A stretch of 64,000 bases of DNA from Piezodorus guildinii. Its lineage: Eukaryota > Arthropoda > Insecta > Hemiptera > Pentatomidae. Shown piece after piece: positions 45,290-55,346 of the stretch. Under the pieces are notes generated by a model. It did no database searches and was not told where the DNA came from. It was given only the letters and a program-made list of their open reading frames with translations. Made by a program: the position numbers and the translations under genes. Each line of letters opens with the position of its first letter. Position 1 is the first letter of the stretch. Location of the stretch: NCBI GenBank assembly GCA_023052935.1, contig CM041293.1:55726725-55790724 (forward strand). Reading direction: 5' to 3'.

Positions 45290-45830
45290 CAAACAAATAA
45301 GATAATATTTTTCCTAAAATATTAAGCTTTCCAACGGTATATTGTACATCTATATTACTGTATTTCGTTCAAAAACACAAAAATTGCATTAAAACAAATG
45401 TTTGCTTATTGCTCCTTTAGTTGAATAGCGAATTCTTTCAACTGATATATTTTTCCGTTATTTATCTATACTAACAAGATGTTATGGTTATTTTTTTTAG
45501 AATCTATGATATTGAAGACACTTTAGTGGATGAAAATTCAGCATTTTAGCTCTGTCAGACTATTATTTCAATCAGAATTAAACCTACGTGAAATTGAAGC
45601 CCATTAAATTTTACTTCTATATTGGAAGTATAATAAAAATCGTTGATTCCGTTTGTGAGAAAATGGTAAAAAGGTGCAAAATGCATGGTATATTTCTGTT
45701 TCGTACGACTTATCGTTTTTGCGTTAGACTTACCACACACACACACACACACACACACCACACACACTCAGACAGACCTTTGATCGGGACTTGGTTCTTT
45801 AAACTTGAAGGATTAAGTTAGTAATTTATC
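45290..45830 (+). repeat. R-A repeat with (AC)n tract
   Basis: It follows R-A from TTTCCAACGGTATATTGTAC through the CCTTTAGTTGAATAGCGAAT block, ATTGAAGACACTTTAG, ATTTCAATCAGAATTAAACC to ATCGGGACTTGGTTCTTTAA. A CA microsatellite of about 34 bases sits at 45734-45767, where other copies have ACACACACAAAGAC. Confidence 0.7.
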
Positions 45831-46154
45831 ATTTTCTTGTTGGGTTTACTGCGACTGACCGGTTCGGTTTGTCCCTTCCCTTTAAACTTTGTTTGGGTCT
45901 CAAGTGCTCTCGTTTTAATTTTAAGTTTCAAGGACCTCGAATTCAATGTTTTGTATTCAATGCTATTGTAATCCTCGCAACTTGTCTTTTAAAAGTTTTT
46001 ATCTCAATCGTCTTAACTTTTACTATAATTTTGTTAAAAGTTGAAATGCACCGAAAACAGTGTAGTTGTTTTGCCCCTCATCTTTTTTTGCTCGACCAAA
46101 TAATTTGTCTGGTCTTATTCAAGGATAGTATCTTTAGTATTAAAATCTTCTCTA
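45831..46154. other. Non-coding DNA
   Basis: A 96-codon plus frame at 45869-46159 is hydrophobic and Cys-rich with no recognised domain. It could be chance. It is followed by a LINE relic. Confidence 0.35.
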
Positions 46155-46690
46155 ATTAGAATTTAGTTGGGATTGAGCTATGGGGTTGCATCAAACCATC
46201 GAATTACTCCCGCATCCAATCTTTGCAATCCAAAATCCTAAAAAAATCCTTTTACCAACAAAGCCATCCATTAACACGCAAGTATAAAATTAATTACAGA
46301 CCTAACCCGAAATAGATATATCTTGTTTAATTCCATATTATCAGCCCAATCATACTCTAGTCCATACTCTCTCGGGATCTCCCAAACTAAATAAATATTG
46401 GAGTACTACAGTTGGCTAGTTTCTTCACGTGACTTTTTGATGCATGTAATTACTAGTTACTTGTTGTATTATATTATATGCATAGGATGTATAGTCGAAT
46501 GTTAAAATTAAGCGAGAGTCAGTTGTTAAAAAATAAATTCTAGTTTATGCTTGACATGGCTCACTGGTGCCCTGATGGAGCCATGTGGGCTTGAGTCGAA
46601 ACGTCGGCAAAATTAAAATGCGTTTAAACGACTGATTCTCTATTATTTCTACCTATGTTATGTTATATACAGTTGTAGATATCAATAAAA
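46155..46690 (+). pseudogene. Jockey-like LINE 3' end, decayed, with nested Penelope-like repeat
   Basis: Translation starts GIELWGCIKPSNYSRIQSLQ and SKILKK, then loses frame. The 3'UTR contains TTGGAGTACTACAGTTGGCT and is interrupted at 46483-46660. It ends ATACAGTTGTAGATATCAAT and AAAATATATTGAAAA. Confidence 0.75.
46483..46660 (+). repeat. Penelope-like repeat B, nested
   Basis: It begins GGATGTATAGTCGAATG and ends CTCTATTATTTCTACCTA. It contains GCC, CTGATGG, stem II and GTCGAAACGTCGGC at 46569-46608. The ribozyme-like core has A9 changed to G, so it is probably inactive. Confidence 0.65.
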
Positions 46691-47293
46691 TATATTGAAA
46701 ATAAAATTAAAAAAAATAATTTAGTACTATTGGCTTTGTTATTATCTACAAAATTAGATGATGTTACTTATTTAAAGATGATTGAAATATATAATATATT
46801 TTTTAATTGATTTCAATAAAATAATTAAAACATAGTGACTGTAGAGTACTGACTGAAGACTATAAGATACCCTAGCGTTGTGAAAGAGGGCTGGGTCTTT
46901 GACCCTAGCAGCCGTTATGCCTTGAAATCATCCTACAGTAGATTTAGGTTGGTCCTACCATCATCATTCATCGGTTTTGATTTATCTGTTTTATTTATTT
47001 TTATGTTTATCGAGTTTATTTTCCGTACCATAAACATAAACTGTTCATTACTCGTGCTATAAGTCTATATAAGATATATCATATTTAACACAATATTCCT
47101 CGGATGTTACAGCAACTTTTTTCATTTATCGCAGTGTGAGGAAGCCTCTGTGCAGACACTAATAATATAGCAATATTGGTCTAAAAGTAATATTTAATGG
47201 TATTTTTATAGTCTTTATTTATAAAAAAAAAATATCATCATTTTTTTCTCCTCTTTCCTGCTACTATCGTGAGAGTGCTATCAGAGAGAAATT
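46691..47293. other. Non-coding DNA
   Basis: A GC-richer piece at 46860-46935 (GAAAGAGGGCTGGGTCTTTG) is unidentified. Confidence 0.35.
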
Positions 47294-47608
47294 ATCATCG
47301 TGTAACAACTGGGATCACTTGTAGCTGGGTGGCTAGCGTAACAGCCTCCCATGCTAAAGGTCACGGGTTCAAACCCGCAGGTGGTCCTAGGATTTTTTAA
47401 TAGGAGTAAAAAATCCTTAGTTATGCCGTCCTTCGGAGGAGACGTTAAAAGGTGGTCCCGAGCCTGTGCGATGTCAGGTTAAAGATCCCTATCCTAATAA
47501 AACCTGGATAGGCAAAATTTAGGACTCCCACTGTAGCATCGTCCGATTAGCCATAGTAGCATAAAGTGACGTTAAATAAATAAACAAACAAACAATCATC
47601 GTGTAACA
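47294..47608 (+). mobile_element. SINE family 1, full length with 14-bp target-site duplication
   Basis: ATCATCGTGTAACA at 47294-47307 and 47595-47608 brackets 287 bp (47308-47594). The tRNA-like head has A box TAGCTGGGTGG and B box GGGTTCAAACCC. Pol III would start at the head. The body runs to GCATAAAGTGACGTTAAATA and the tail is AAAT/AAAC repeats. This is the reference copy of the family. Confidence 0.95.
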
Positions 47609-47689
47609 TCCCTAAGGTGTCCGGAATGTGATACGTTAATCCCTTTCACCTCCAAAAATGTAACACGTTGACAATAGCTCTGTTGGTGT

Positions 47690-47840
47690 TTAATTCAATA
47701 GCGTTTTTTAACCGAAAAAAAAACGCGAATAATTATAAAAAAGAGAAAAAATAATTTTTTTTATTTTATCCATAAATACGCCCATACTTGATTATTTTTG
47801 ATTATAGTGAAAAATATGTAGAGAGTTTGTGAATCAGTAA
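47690..47840 (+). repeat. R-B fragment
   Basis: It has GCGTTTTTTAACCGAAAAAA, GCGAATAATTATAAAAAAGA and TACGCCCATACTTGATTA, as at 31360-31480. Confidence 0.6.
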
Positions 47841-47874
47841 AGCATGAAAAACATTTTTAAAAAGTTGGTTTATG

Positions 47875-48250
47875 TATGTAAGTTGGTTTTAACAGATTTA
47901 TTATATCACAAAGTTTTGAAACACAGATTCCCGTCATCGTCAAAATATTTCCCTTTTATATTAGGACCTAACCTAACACCTACCTTTCGTTATCCACCAA
48001 TTGGTCTTATTGCTGAAACTGCATTTTTAATGACTCCTTGGGCTAATAATACTGGATGTATCTTTAAATCTCGATATTCATCTGGTAAAGTATACATACC
48101 ATAGCAATTTATGTTCAGAATGTCCGGCCAACTGATACTCGTCGTAATCCCTTTTGTCTGGGTCATATAATTTTGACTCCATACTATAAGTTATATGTTG
48201 TAATTTAATTTGTAAGTTTGTTTTAACAGATTTTATAGTATCACAAAGAA
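47875..48250 (-). pseudogene. Unidentified degenerate coding segment between 38-bp direct repeats
   Basis: Minus strand: an ATG near 48180 opens MESKLYDPDKRDYDEYQLAG and HSEHKLLWY. A one-base frame change leads to MYTLPDEYRDLKIHPVLLAQ and GVIKNAVSAIRPIGG, then a TAA. The same frame continues as RKVGVRLGPNIKGKYFDDDG and NLCFK. The composition looks like a real soluble protein, but I do not recognise it. Imperfect 38-bp direct repeats (AAGTT.GTTTTAACAGATTT...ATCACAAAG) flank it at about 47877-47916 and 48212-48250. It could be a transposon or viral-like gene relic, or a host pseudogene. The plus-strand frame over the same DNA is taken to be a shadow. Confidence 0.4.
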
Positions 48251-49385
48251 TAATAATTATTTACATGTATTTAAGTCAAAAATTATAATAAATAAATATA
48301 CTCGTTACACACGAATCAAAACTATATTATCGGATCTACTCCCGTCGATTAAAAACTATACGACGTACTCGCTGGGACATTGTTTTTTTTCACTTCCACT
48401 TCCGACAACCCACTCGTTCAAAAAATAGGCAAACAATACCCACATAAACGTACTAAACACGTATCACTGAATTGATTCTAAAAGTTAATTAAAAAAAATT
48501 ATTATATGAGTGTAATGTATAATTATTAGTTCAAGATATTCGCATAAAACCAAAAGGTTATTATTATTTATTTATTTTGCTTTGTAATTTATTTATTTTT
48601 TTTTTACTTTAATTGTTTTTCATTGTGTAGGTTTTTGTTTTCAATTTTTTAATTCTTAATTAGGCTATAAGCACCACTAACCCAGCTTGTACTTAATACT
48701 AAAGTAACTTGTAATTGGCGCAGTACCAAAACATGTATAAAATCTTAGGCTTGTGGCCACTTGTAAATTCATGAAAAATAAAAATCTTAATTTAAAATCT
48801 TGAACAGTTATACTCTAATATAGTCATTTGGAAAAAATAAACCCTTAAATTATAATTTGCAGGGTTTTTCTAATTTTTATAAACACCTTCCGTGAATATA
48901 AAATTTAATTCATTATATCCATATCATTTTTAAAACAAATATCCTAGATAAATATTTAATTCGGTATTATACGGCCCAAAATCAGGTAACCGTTGATAGA
49001 TGTATTAAAGATAATTGTATTCAAGAGCACATTTCCAAACCAATGTACCATAGCAACGGATACAACACCACGTGATTCCAGATAATGCGTCATGCTTGCG
49101 GGTTAACTATCATGTGATAGTATGATAGGGGTTTAAGTGTTTTATTTGTTTTGGTATTTTAATAACAACAAAAAATAAGTTGAAAAATTCCGCTATTCTA
49201 GTAGAATTTTCACTATAATAATAAGAATAATGTGGATTATCAGCGAGCACAACTTTAGCGTCAAAGTAAATATATATAAATAATTTCAAGTATGTACTAT
49301 ATTATTTTGTTCTGCGGGTTATGAAACGAATAGAAAGTCCTTTCTGCTAATCCAAGTACCAATTCAATAGTTTTAGAGGAAAAAT
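48251..49385. other. Non-coding DNA with R-B scrap
   Basis: At 48805-48870 there is CAGTTATACTCTAATATAGT and TTTGGAAAAAATAAACCC, the right end of R-B. The rest is unidentified. Confidence 0.4.
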
Positions 49386-49389
49386 AAAA

Positions 49390-49782
49390 TTAATAATAAT
49401 ATAATAATATTAGGCTTAGCGAACCCGAAGGTTCGATGCCGATACCACCAAATTCCGCCTACACAGACTCGTCCAATGTTCACCGTTCAAGCCCAAGCTC
49501 CGAGATCAGCCTTAACGCAATCCTCCCATCTCCTCTTCGGCCTACCTTTCGGACGCCTACCAGTCGGATCAGCAAATATCAACTTTCTCGGAATCCGCTC
49601 GTCATCGAGCCCAACAACTTTACTCGCCCATTTGAGTCTCCGCAATGCAATCAGCTCAATTATATTCACAGGATACAAGTTCCGCAATTCCGCGTTGTGC
49701 AACCTTCTAAACTCTCCAGTGGCCTCATCTCTCTTCGGGCCAAATATTTTACGCAAACCTTATTTTCCAAAACCTTAAGCCG
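49390..49782 (-). mobile_element. LINE family 1, 5'-truncated
   Basis: The minus strand starts at CGGCTTAAGG (the KDEQRLK region) and ends GGTTCGCTAAGCCTAATATT with ATT-like repeats. It encodes a near-complete MRKIFGPKRDEATGEFRRLH to KADLGAW stretch (49487-49756), then shifts frame. A short deletion lies near GGTTTGCGTAAAATA. Confidence 0.9.
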
Positions 49783-49882
49783 AAAATGATAAAATTAAAT
49801 AAATAAAATTCTAATAAATTAAAAAATTAAATAATATAAATAAGCATGGTTTTTTATTCACTACGTAAATTTTATGGTAATG

Positions 49883-50125
49883 TTGGTTAATCGGATGATG
49901 GTATAGTGAATGTCTTGTATCTTGCCTACCCAGGTTTAATCAAATTAGGATAGGAATATTTGCTTAACCTGTCATCGCACAGGGACATCCATTTTACTAA
50001 ATTTTTTTTATATTATATTATCGCTTTTTTTTTTATATATCATAAAAATTCTTGGGCCATCTGCCAGGTTTGAATCCGCGACTAGGTGCAAAGAAGGCTG
50101 TTATGCTAGCCACTACTCCACATGT
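49883..50125 (-). mobile_element. SINE family 1, old diverged copy
   Basis: In inverse it has the head TGGAGTAGTGGCTAGCATAA, B box GGATTCAAACCTGGCAG, GATGACAGG and CTGGGTAGGCAAGATAC pieces. It has many indels and an internal AT-rich replacement around 49990-50045. Confidence 0.7.
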
Positions 50126-50285
50126 GACCACAGAGTAATTATTACTTTCTTTGTCTTCATTTTATTTGGAGTGTAATTATCTTTCAAATAAATCTTTCTA
50201 CACTAACTTGATTTTCTGAGATCTTCAAAATTCACTACCGTTTCTTTAACACTCTGCCGAAGTGCTCCTGCAATAATTTATCATC

Positions 50286-50563
50286 TTATTGAAAAATACA
50301 TATGGGCGACTCAAATGGGCGAGTAAAATTGTTGGACTCGGTGAGGAACGGATTCCGAGAAAGTTGGTATTTGCTGATCCGACTGGTAGGCGTCCGAAAG
50401 GTAGGCCGAAGCGGAGATGGGAGGATTGCGTTAAGGCTGATCTCGGGAGATTGGGCTTGAATGGTGAGCATTGGACGAGTCTGTGTAGGCGGAATTTGGT
50501 GGTATCGGCATCGAACCTCCGGGTTCGCTAAGCCTATTATTATTATTATTATTGAAAAATACA
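50286..50563 (+). mobile_element. LINE family 1, very short copy with 15-bp target-site duplication
   Basis: TTATTGAAAAATACA at 50286-50300 and 50549-50563 brackets only 248 bp. LINE sequence begins at about 50308 (GACTCAAATGGGCGAG). The seven bases before it, TATGGGC, are not in the element but echo the ATGGGCGA just downstream. The open 80-codon frame is the intact last part of the LINE protein, not a gene. Confidence 0.93.
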
Positions 50564-50574
50564 ACATAAAAAAC

Positions 50575-51200
50575 GCTGCAAATTATTACGCAATGTTATA
50601 TTATTTCCAAATAACAGTATTAGGATATAACTGTTTATAAAGCTGTAGATAGGCAATTAGTAATATGAAAAGCAATAAATAATTCAAAGGAAAATGGCAT
50701 ATCATTCATTCATTCATTTTGCAGAAAATGTAATTCTCTATAAGATAGCACCTAAAACAAAAATATTTTGTATTTATTTATTGATTAATAAAAAGAAACG
50801 GATTTTTTTATTAGTTATTCGGGGTCTACGCATCTAATGAAACGTAAGCCGCGTTTTTTTGCGTTTTTTTTTAATAAATACTAATTTTTTTTTCTATCTT
50901 CAAAAATAACTGAGTTATTGAATTATATCACTTTTGATCGCCCACCACTTTAATAATATCTAGCTGATATCAACGACTAGGTGTTAGGATTATCGTTGCA
51001 TGTCCTATAAAGTATTTTTGTTGCGAATTTCAAAAAAATTGGTCCAGTAGTTTCAGAGAAAGACAGATTTTTTTTTTTTTGTATTATTTGTTATTCAATT
51101 TCTACGCATCTTGAAACGTAATCTCTCGAATTTTGAAGGGGGTAATTTTTTTTTTTTTTTTTTTTTATTAAAAAAAAGGTCGATTACAATGGTTTATTAT
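50575..51200 (-). repeat. R-B repeat, minus strand
   Basis: The minus strand runs from AATTTGAGAGATTACG and AAACTACTGGACCAATTTT through AAGTGGTGGGCGATCAAAAG and TAACTCAGTTATTTTTGAAG to CTGTTATTTGGAAATAATAT. The short LINE copy lies just beyond this end. Confidence 0.7.
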
Positions 51201-51866
51201 GGAAAATAATAAACCATAATAAATAAATAAAACTTATAAGGTTCTGCAGTTTATTATTCCAGAAAGTAGTACGGTTTCTCTACCCAATGTTAAACTTAGT
51301 AGATAATTACTATCGTGGTCATCTGGTTTATCCCACTACCTAATGGAGTAGTCCACTCCCCACTTTACTATAGCCGAGTGTGCTCCCGAAAAATGTATAA
51401 AATACCATAATAATTTTATATTGTAAATAGGTAGAACATGGAATTCTAAATAACTAATATATCCCAGAACATCGCCTCCTGATACAATATCTTCACCAAT
51501 ACGCTGATCGCATAACCTTGAATCTATTCCTAGAAAATTCTAATAGTGCTTTAGTGTAAGTTATTGATAGGGCCTTCGCATTCCACTAAAGTTATTATTC
51601 GATAAATATAAGTTCAATTTAGGCTTAATATTATAATAAATTTTAATTTATTTATTCGTCTAAGCTAATATAGAAGAAAAATATAAATTCTTATTATGTT
51701 ATAACTTAAGGTAAGCTATTATGTTAGATAAACCGTAAATTGTACTTGAACAATTTTGTGTTGTAAAAAATTATGTGTAATGGAATTTCAGAATGAGTCC
51801 ATATAAATTATATAATCAATAAAGAATTAGTTGTGATTAAACAGAAACAAAATATTCATTATATTG
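51201..51866. other. Non-coding DNA
   Basis: Unidentified. GC-richer words at 51340-51390 and 51470-51535 do not make a convincing exon. Confidence 0.35.
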
Positions 51867-51869
51867 AGG

Positions 51870-52350
51870 ATGTATAGTCGACTGTAGAAACTATTATTAT
51901 TATAGGTGGAATAATCAGGAGTCAGTCTTTTTCTAAATAATTTTAATTTTGCTGACGTTTCGGCTCAAGCATGTGAGCCAACATCAGGGCCACAAACAGA
52001 ACAAAAGAGATACATATTAATGTGATAATGAATTTTTTTTTTCTTTAAAATAAAACAGAAAGTATACCAACATACTTAAATATTGTAGATACAATCATAT
52101 TATCATATCGTTGATCATATTATTATTATTTGTATCTATGATATTTAAGTATGTTAGTATATTTATTTTCTGTTTTATTTTAAATGTTATCATTGTCGCT
52201 ACATTAAAAAAAAATTTCATTATCACATTAATATGTATCTCTTTTGTTCTGATGTTTGTAGCCCTGATAATGGCTCACAAGTTTGCGCCGAAACATCGGC
52301 AAAATTAAAAATATTTATAAAAATACTGACTCCTGATTATCCCACCTATA
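51870..52350. mobile_element. Penelope-like repeat B, long inverted-repeat copy
   Basis: It starts GGATGTATAGTCGACTGTAG. Terminal inverted arms of 25 bp lie at 51902-51926 and 52325-52349, one mismatch apart. Arms continue inward through the ribozyme-like motifs (51951-51991 minus, 52263-52301 plus), AAAAGAGATACATATTAATG and its inverse, to a centre near 52110. The whole is a foldback of roughly 450 bp. Core positions are mutated in both motifs (CTGATGT and CTGATAA), so cleavage is unlikely. Confidence 0.75.
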
Positions 52351-53214
52351 AAATATTCATTAATGATGCTTATATTTTCTTTTTCAGTTTATAAATGTTC
52401 TTTTCTTCTAAGACATTAACGTTTAAGAGCGTTTAATGTAATTGTAAAAAATGTACTGGTATTTTGTATTCGTAAATTATTTTTTAGGTATTTCAATTCT
52501 TATATTTATTTTCATAATCCTGACTGAATCCATATGTTTGTTCAATTAACCACAGTAGCATGACGTAACGCTAAACAGATAAACAAACGAATCTATACGA
52601 TCAGGAAAAAACTGGCAAATCAAATACTCAATTCTATTCAATAAAGACAACAGCTGGAGTAATAGGGTTAAAAACTAAAAAAAAAAGAAATTTTTTTTAT
52701 AAATAATAATAATAGGCATAAAAAAAACAACTAAATTTTATAATCATTTTTATCAATATGGTATGCAATGAGTTGTTTAGGTCAAGAAGGCAAAATAAAT
52801 TAATATTAAGTAAATTGTTGTTTTCATGAGTGATTCGATACATTCATCAATATTCGCGTTTTTATTTGAGATAGAAGGGCAAAAACGGCTTCAGCTATAA
52901 TGATGAAACTTTCAATAAAATCTTCTCAAAGTAAAATTATCAACTACTGATATTTTACAGAAATTAAGTATTTTTTATTACTCAGTAGGCTGTATAAAAA
53001 ATTACAAAATTGATCCATAACGAGTAATGTTTATGATGTAGATTTTACGGGTATAATGATTTTAGTCAAAAAGTGAAGTGAAATTACTCTGTTGATTTGT
53101 TTTTCTTTAACTTATAATATTATTCTATATTCTTTAACTCAATTTATATGAGGTTATAAATTTGCAATATTCAATTTTGTTCAACGATTAATATAAATTC
53201 ATTAAATGTTTTTT
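52351..53214. other. Non-coding DNA with a SINE scrap
   Basis: CAATTAACCACAGTAGCATG and ACGTAACGCTAAACAGAT at 52541-52590 are the worn 3' end of SINE family 1. The rest is AT-rich and unidentified. Confidence 0.45.
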
Positions 53215-53830
53215 GGTTACTTATTTTCAATAATAAAACTTTGTAATCGACCAAAAAAAAAATAATTAACTCTCCCCCTTCAAAATGTAAGGGCTTATGT
53301 TTCAAGATAAGTAGAACCTGAATAACGAATAAAAAAAAATCCGTTTGTTTACCGTCCGCAGAATTTCTCCGAAACTACTAGACCAATTTGTTTTTAATTC
53401 GCCACAAATATACTCGAGCGTGCAACCATCATCTTAACTCATAGACGTTGATATTAGCTGGTTATTTTTAAAATGGCAGCCGATTAAAAGTGATTTAATT
53501 CAATAACTCAATTATTTTTGAAGATAGTGACAAATATGTATACAGTTTTAGAATAACTAAAGCACGAACGATAAACAGAAAAAGAAAATGATTGATCTAT
53601 ACATTTCTACAAAATGAAAAAAAAAAAAAAATCATTGAAATTGGTTCAGTACTAGCAGAGATACAGCGTTTTGATATTAGCAGTAGTGATATGCCATTTT
53701 CCTTTGAATTATTTTTTTGTTTTCATATTAGTCTATTGCCTATCAACAGTTATACTCTAATTTAGTTATTTGGAAATAATAACTCATTATGTATGATTTG
53801 CAGCATTTTTATTGAAACATTTTTGTATGA
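53215..53830 (+). repeat. R-B repeat, well-preserved copy
   Basis: It runs from TTATTTTCAATAATAAAAC through GGGCTTATGTTTCAAGATAA, AGAATTTCTCCGAAACTACT, GACGTTGATATTAGCTGG, AAAATGGCAGCCGATTAAAA to TTAGTTATTTGGAAATAATA and TGATTTGCAGCATTTT. It gives the layout used for the other R-B copies. Confidence 0.75.
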
Positions 53831-54360
53831 CACTTTTTATGATGTCTGTAAATTATTTTCTGTTGTTTTTATTTTTATGTATGAACTATATTCACCGACT
53901 CCTTTTTTATGGGGATGGCCTCGAAAACAAATAAATATTATATTAATATATAAGTATAATTATCTAGATCCCCAAAGCACGTGGAATGTTTCTAACGTTT
54001 AATGTCTTAGTGAAATAATGACCCCACATCGGACAATCATTTGTCTTTTAGGCTTAATCACTGTATTAATTTACGTTTTTACCCTGGCGATGTTGAGTTA
54101 GTTATCAGTTAGCGCTGGTTAATCTTAAACCACTATGACGTAAATCAGGTTTTTCCAAGATATCATTTGTTTTTGAAACCTTTTGCTGAATGTTGTCTTA
54201 CGATTGAAAACTTCACGGTGAAGTTTAGCATTAGAAACAGACAACCGGTGGAGGTTGTTTTTTTTACTCGTCGAACGATCCAGGTAGACGAAATCGAGAG
54301 GGTATTCGATAGTAGGATTTTAACAGCCTGGTTTTCCTCTAATTAAGAGTGTCTAATTTA
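53831..54360. other. Non-coding DNA
   Basis: Unidentified. GC-richer patches include 54055-54150 and 54225-54300, without a coding frame. Confidence 0.35.
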
Positions 54361-54490
54361 TAGGGAACCGGTGTAATCCAGGAGGGCTAACCGACTGACT
54401 CTGGAGTTTATCCTCGGCTGATATAAGAGAATAAATAATTGTCCTCCTCAACAGGACTCAAATCCGGATTGGAAAGAAAGTGGTGCTTAA
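54360..54490 (-). mobile_element. Possible SINE family 3 relic
   Basis: The minus strand reads AATCCGGATTTGAGTCCTG, GAGGAGGACAATTATTTATTC and CAGCCGAGGATAAACTCC, reminiscent of the TTTGAATCCCAGTCCCGAGA and GGACTTATTC order at 23.8 kb. Weak. Confidence 0.35.
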
Positions 54491-54619
54491 CCTCTTATTA
54501 GACTTGTGCACAAGACAAATATGATTAAATATAGAAAAAAATATTTAAATTAAAATCCATTATATACAAGTGGAAAGTTTAGATTATTTTTTTAGATTTA
54601 CTTGGTTTGTAGCCCTCGT

Positions 54620-55110
54620 TTATCTATCTATCTGCGTGGCTCTACAACCCTTGCTGGGTCTTGGCCTCCTCAATGAGCCGCCGCCATTCTGTGCTCCGCT
54701 CTCCAGATCCTGACTCGCAACAGGCACCGTGCGTCCGCCGCCACTCCATCAATCCATCGCAGCCTTGGCCTACCGGTTCGTCGGGTACTGTGAATGGGGT
54801 TTCTAAAGCTCCTCTGGGCAGTTCTTCCCCTTGCATCCTTGCGACATGGCCAGCCCAACTGAGCCTTCCCAGCTTTATAAATTTCAGAATATCTATTTCT
54901 CCTAAAAGGTCATGAAGTTCCCTGTTCCTCCTAATTCTCCATCCATCTCCATCTCTCACAGGGCCAAATATTCTCCTCAAGATTTTTCTTTTGAAGGTTA
55001 GCAGGCTATTTCCATTTTTCGCTGAGATGGTCCAGGTCCGAGAAGCGTAGGTAAGAACAGGGCGAATTAAGGTTTCATAAATGACCAGTTTGGTACTCCT
55101 AGTAATGAAT
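54620..55110 (-). mobile_element. RTE-like LINE family 3, 5'-truncated C-terminus
   Basis: Minus translation gives LVIYETLIRPVLTYASRTWT, then KILRRIFGPVRDGDGWR, RRNRELHDLLGEIDILKF, IKLGRLSWAGHVARMQGEEL and, after a frame change, GRPRLRWIDGVAADARCLL. Near the end it reads EEAKTQQGL and a stop. The 3' end is GGCCAAGACCCAGCAAGGGT, TGTAGAGCCACG, then GATA repeats. It lies head-on to the family 2 element downstream. Confidence 0.87.
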
Positions 55111-55331
55111 AATAATTAAAATTAACTAATAAATATATTTTAGAATATTCAGATATTACTAAAAATAATACAAAAATATGAAATGGAAAATATTTTTTAT
55201 TCTGGGACAGCTAGTCCCCTTTGAATAATATAAATGTGCATTAAATAATCATCTTCTGGCTTTTAAGTCTTCAAAATAGGCATTATTTAATTTAATTAAT
55301 TAATTAATTAAAATTACAAATTATGCTGCTT
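55111..55331. other. AT-rich spacer
   Basis: Nothing recognised, apart from short TTAA repeats near 55290. Confidence 0.4.
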
Positions 55332-55346
55332 TATGAATTTGTGTAT

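Noticed and set aside
52111..52308. Hydrophobic 65-codon ORF (membrane peptide?)
   Set aside because: It falls inside the right arm of a Penelope-like foldback and its mirror arm is not coding. Hydrophobicity comes from T-rich codons.
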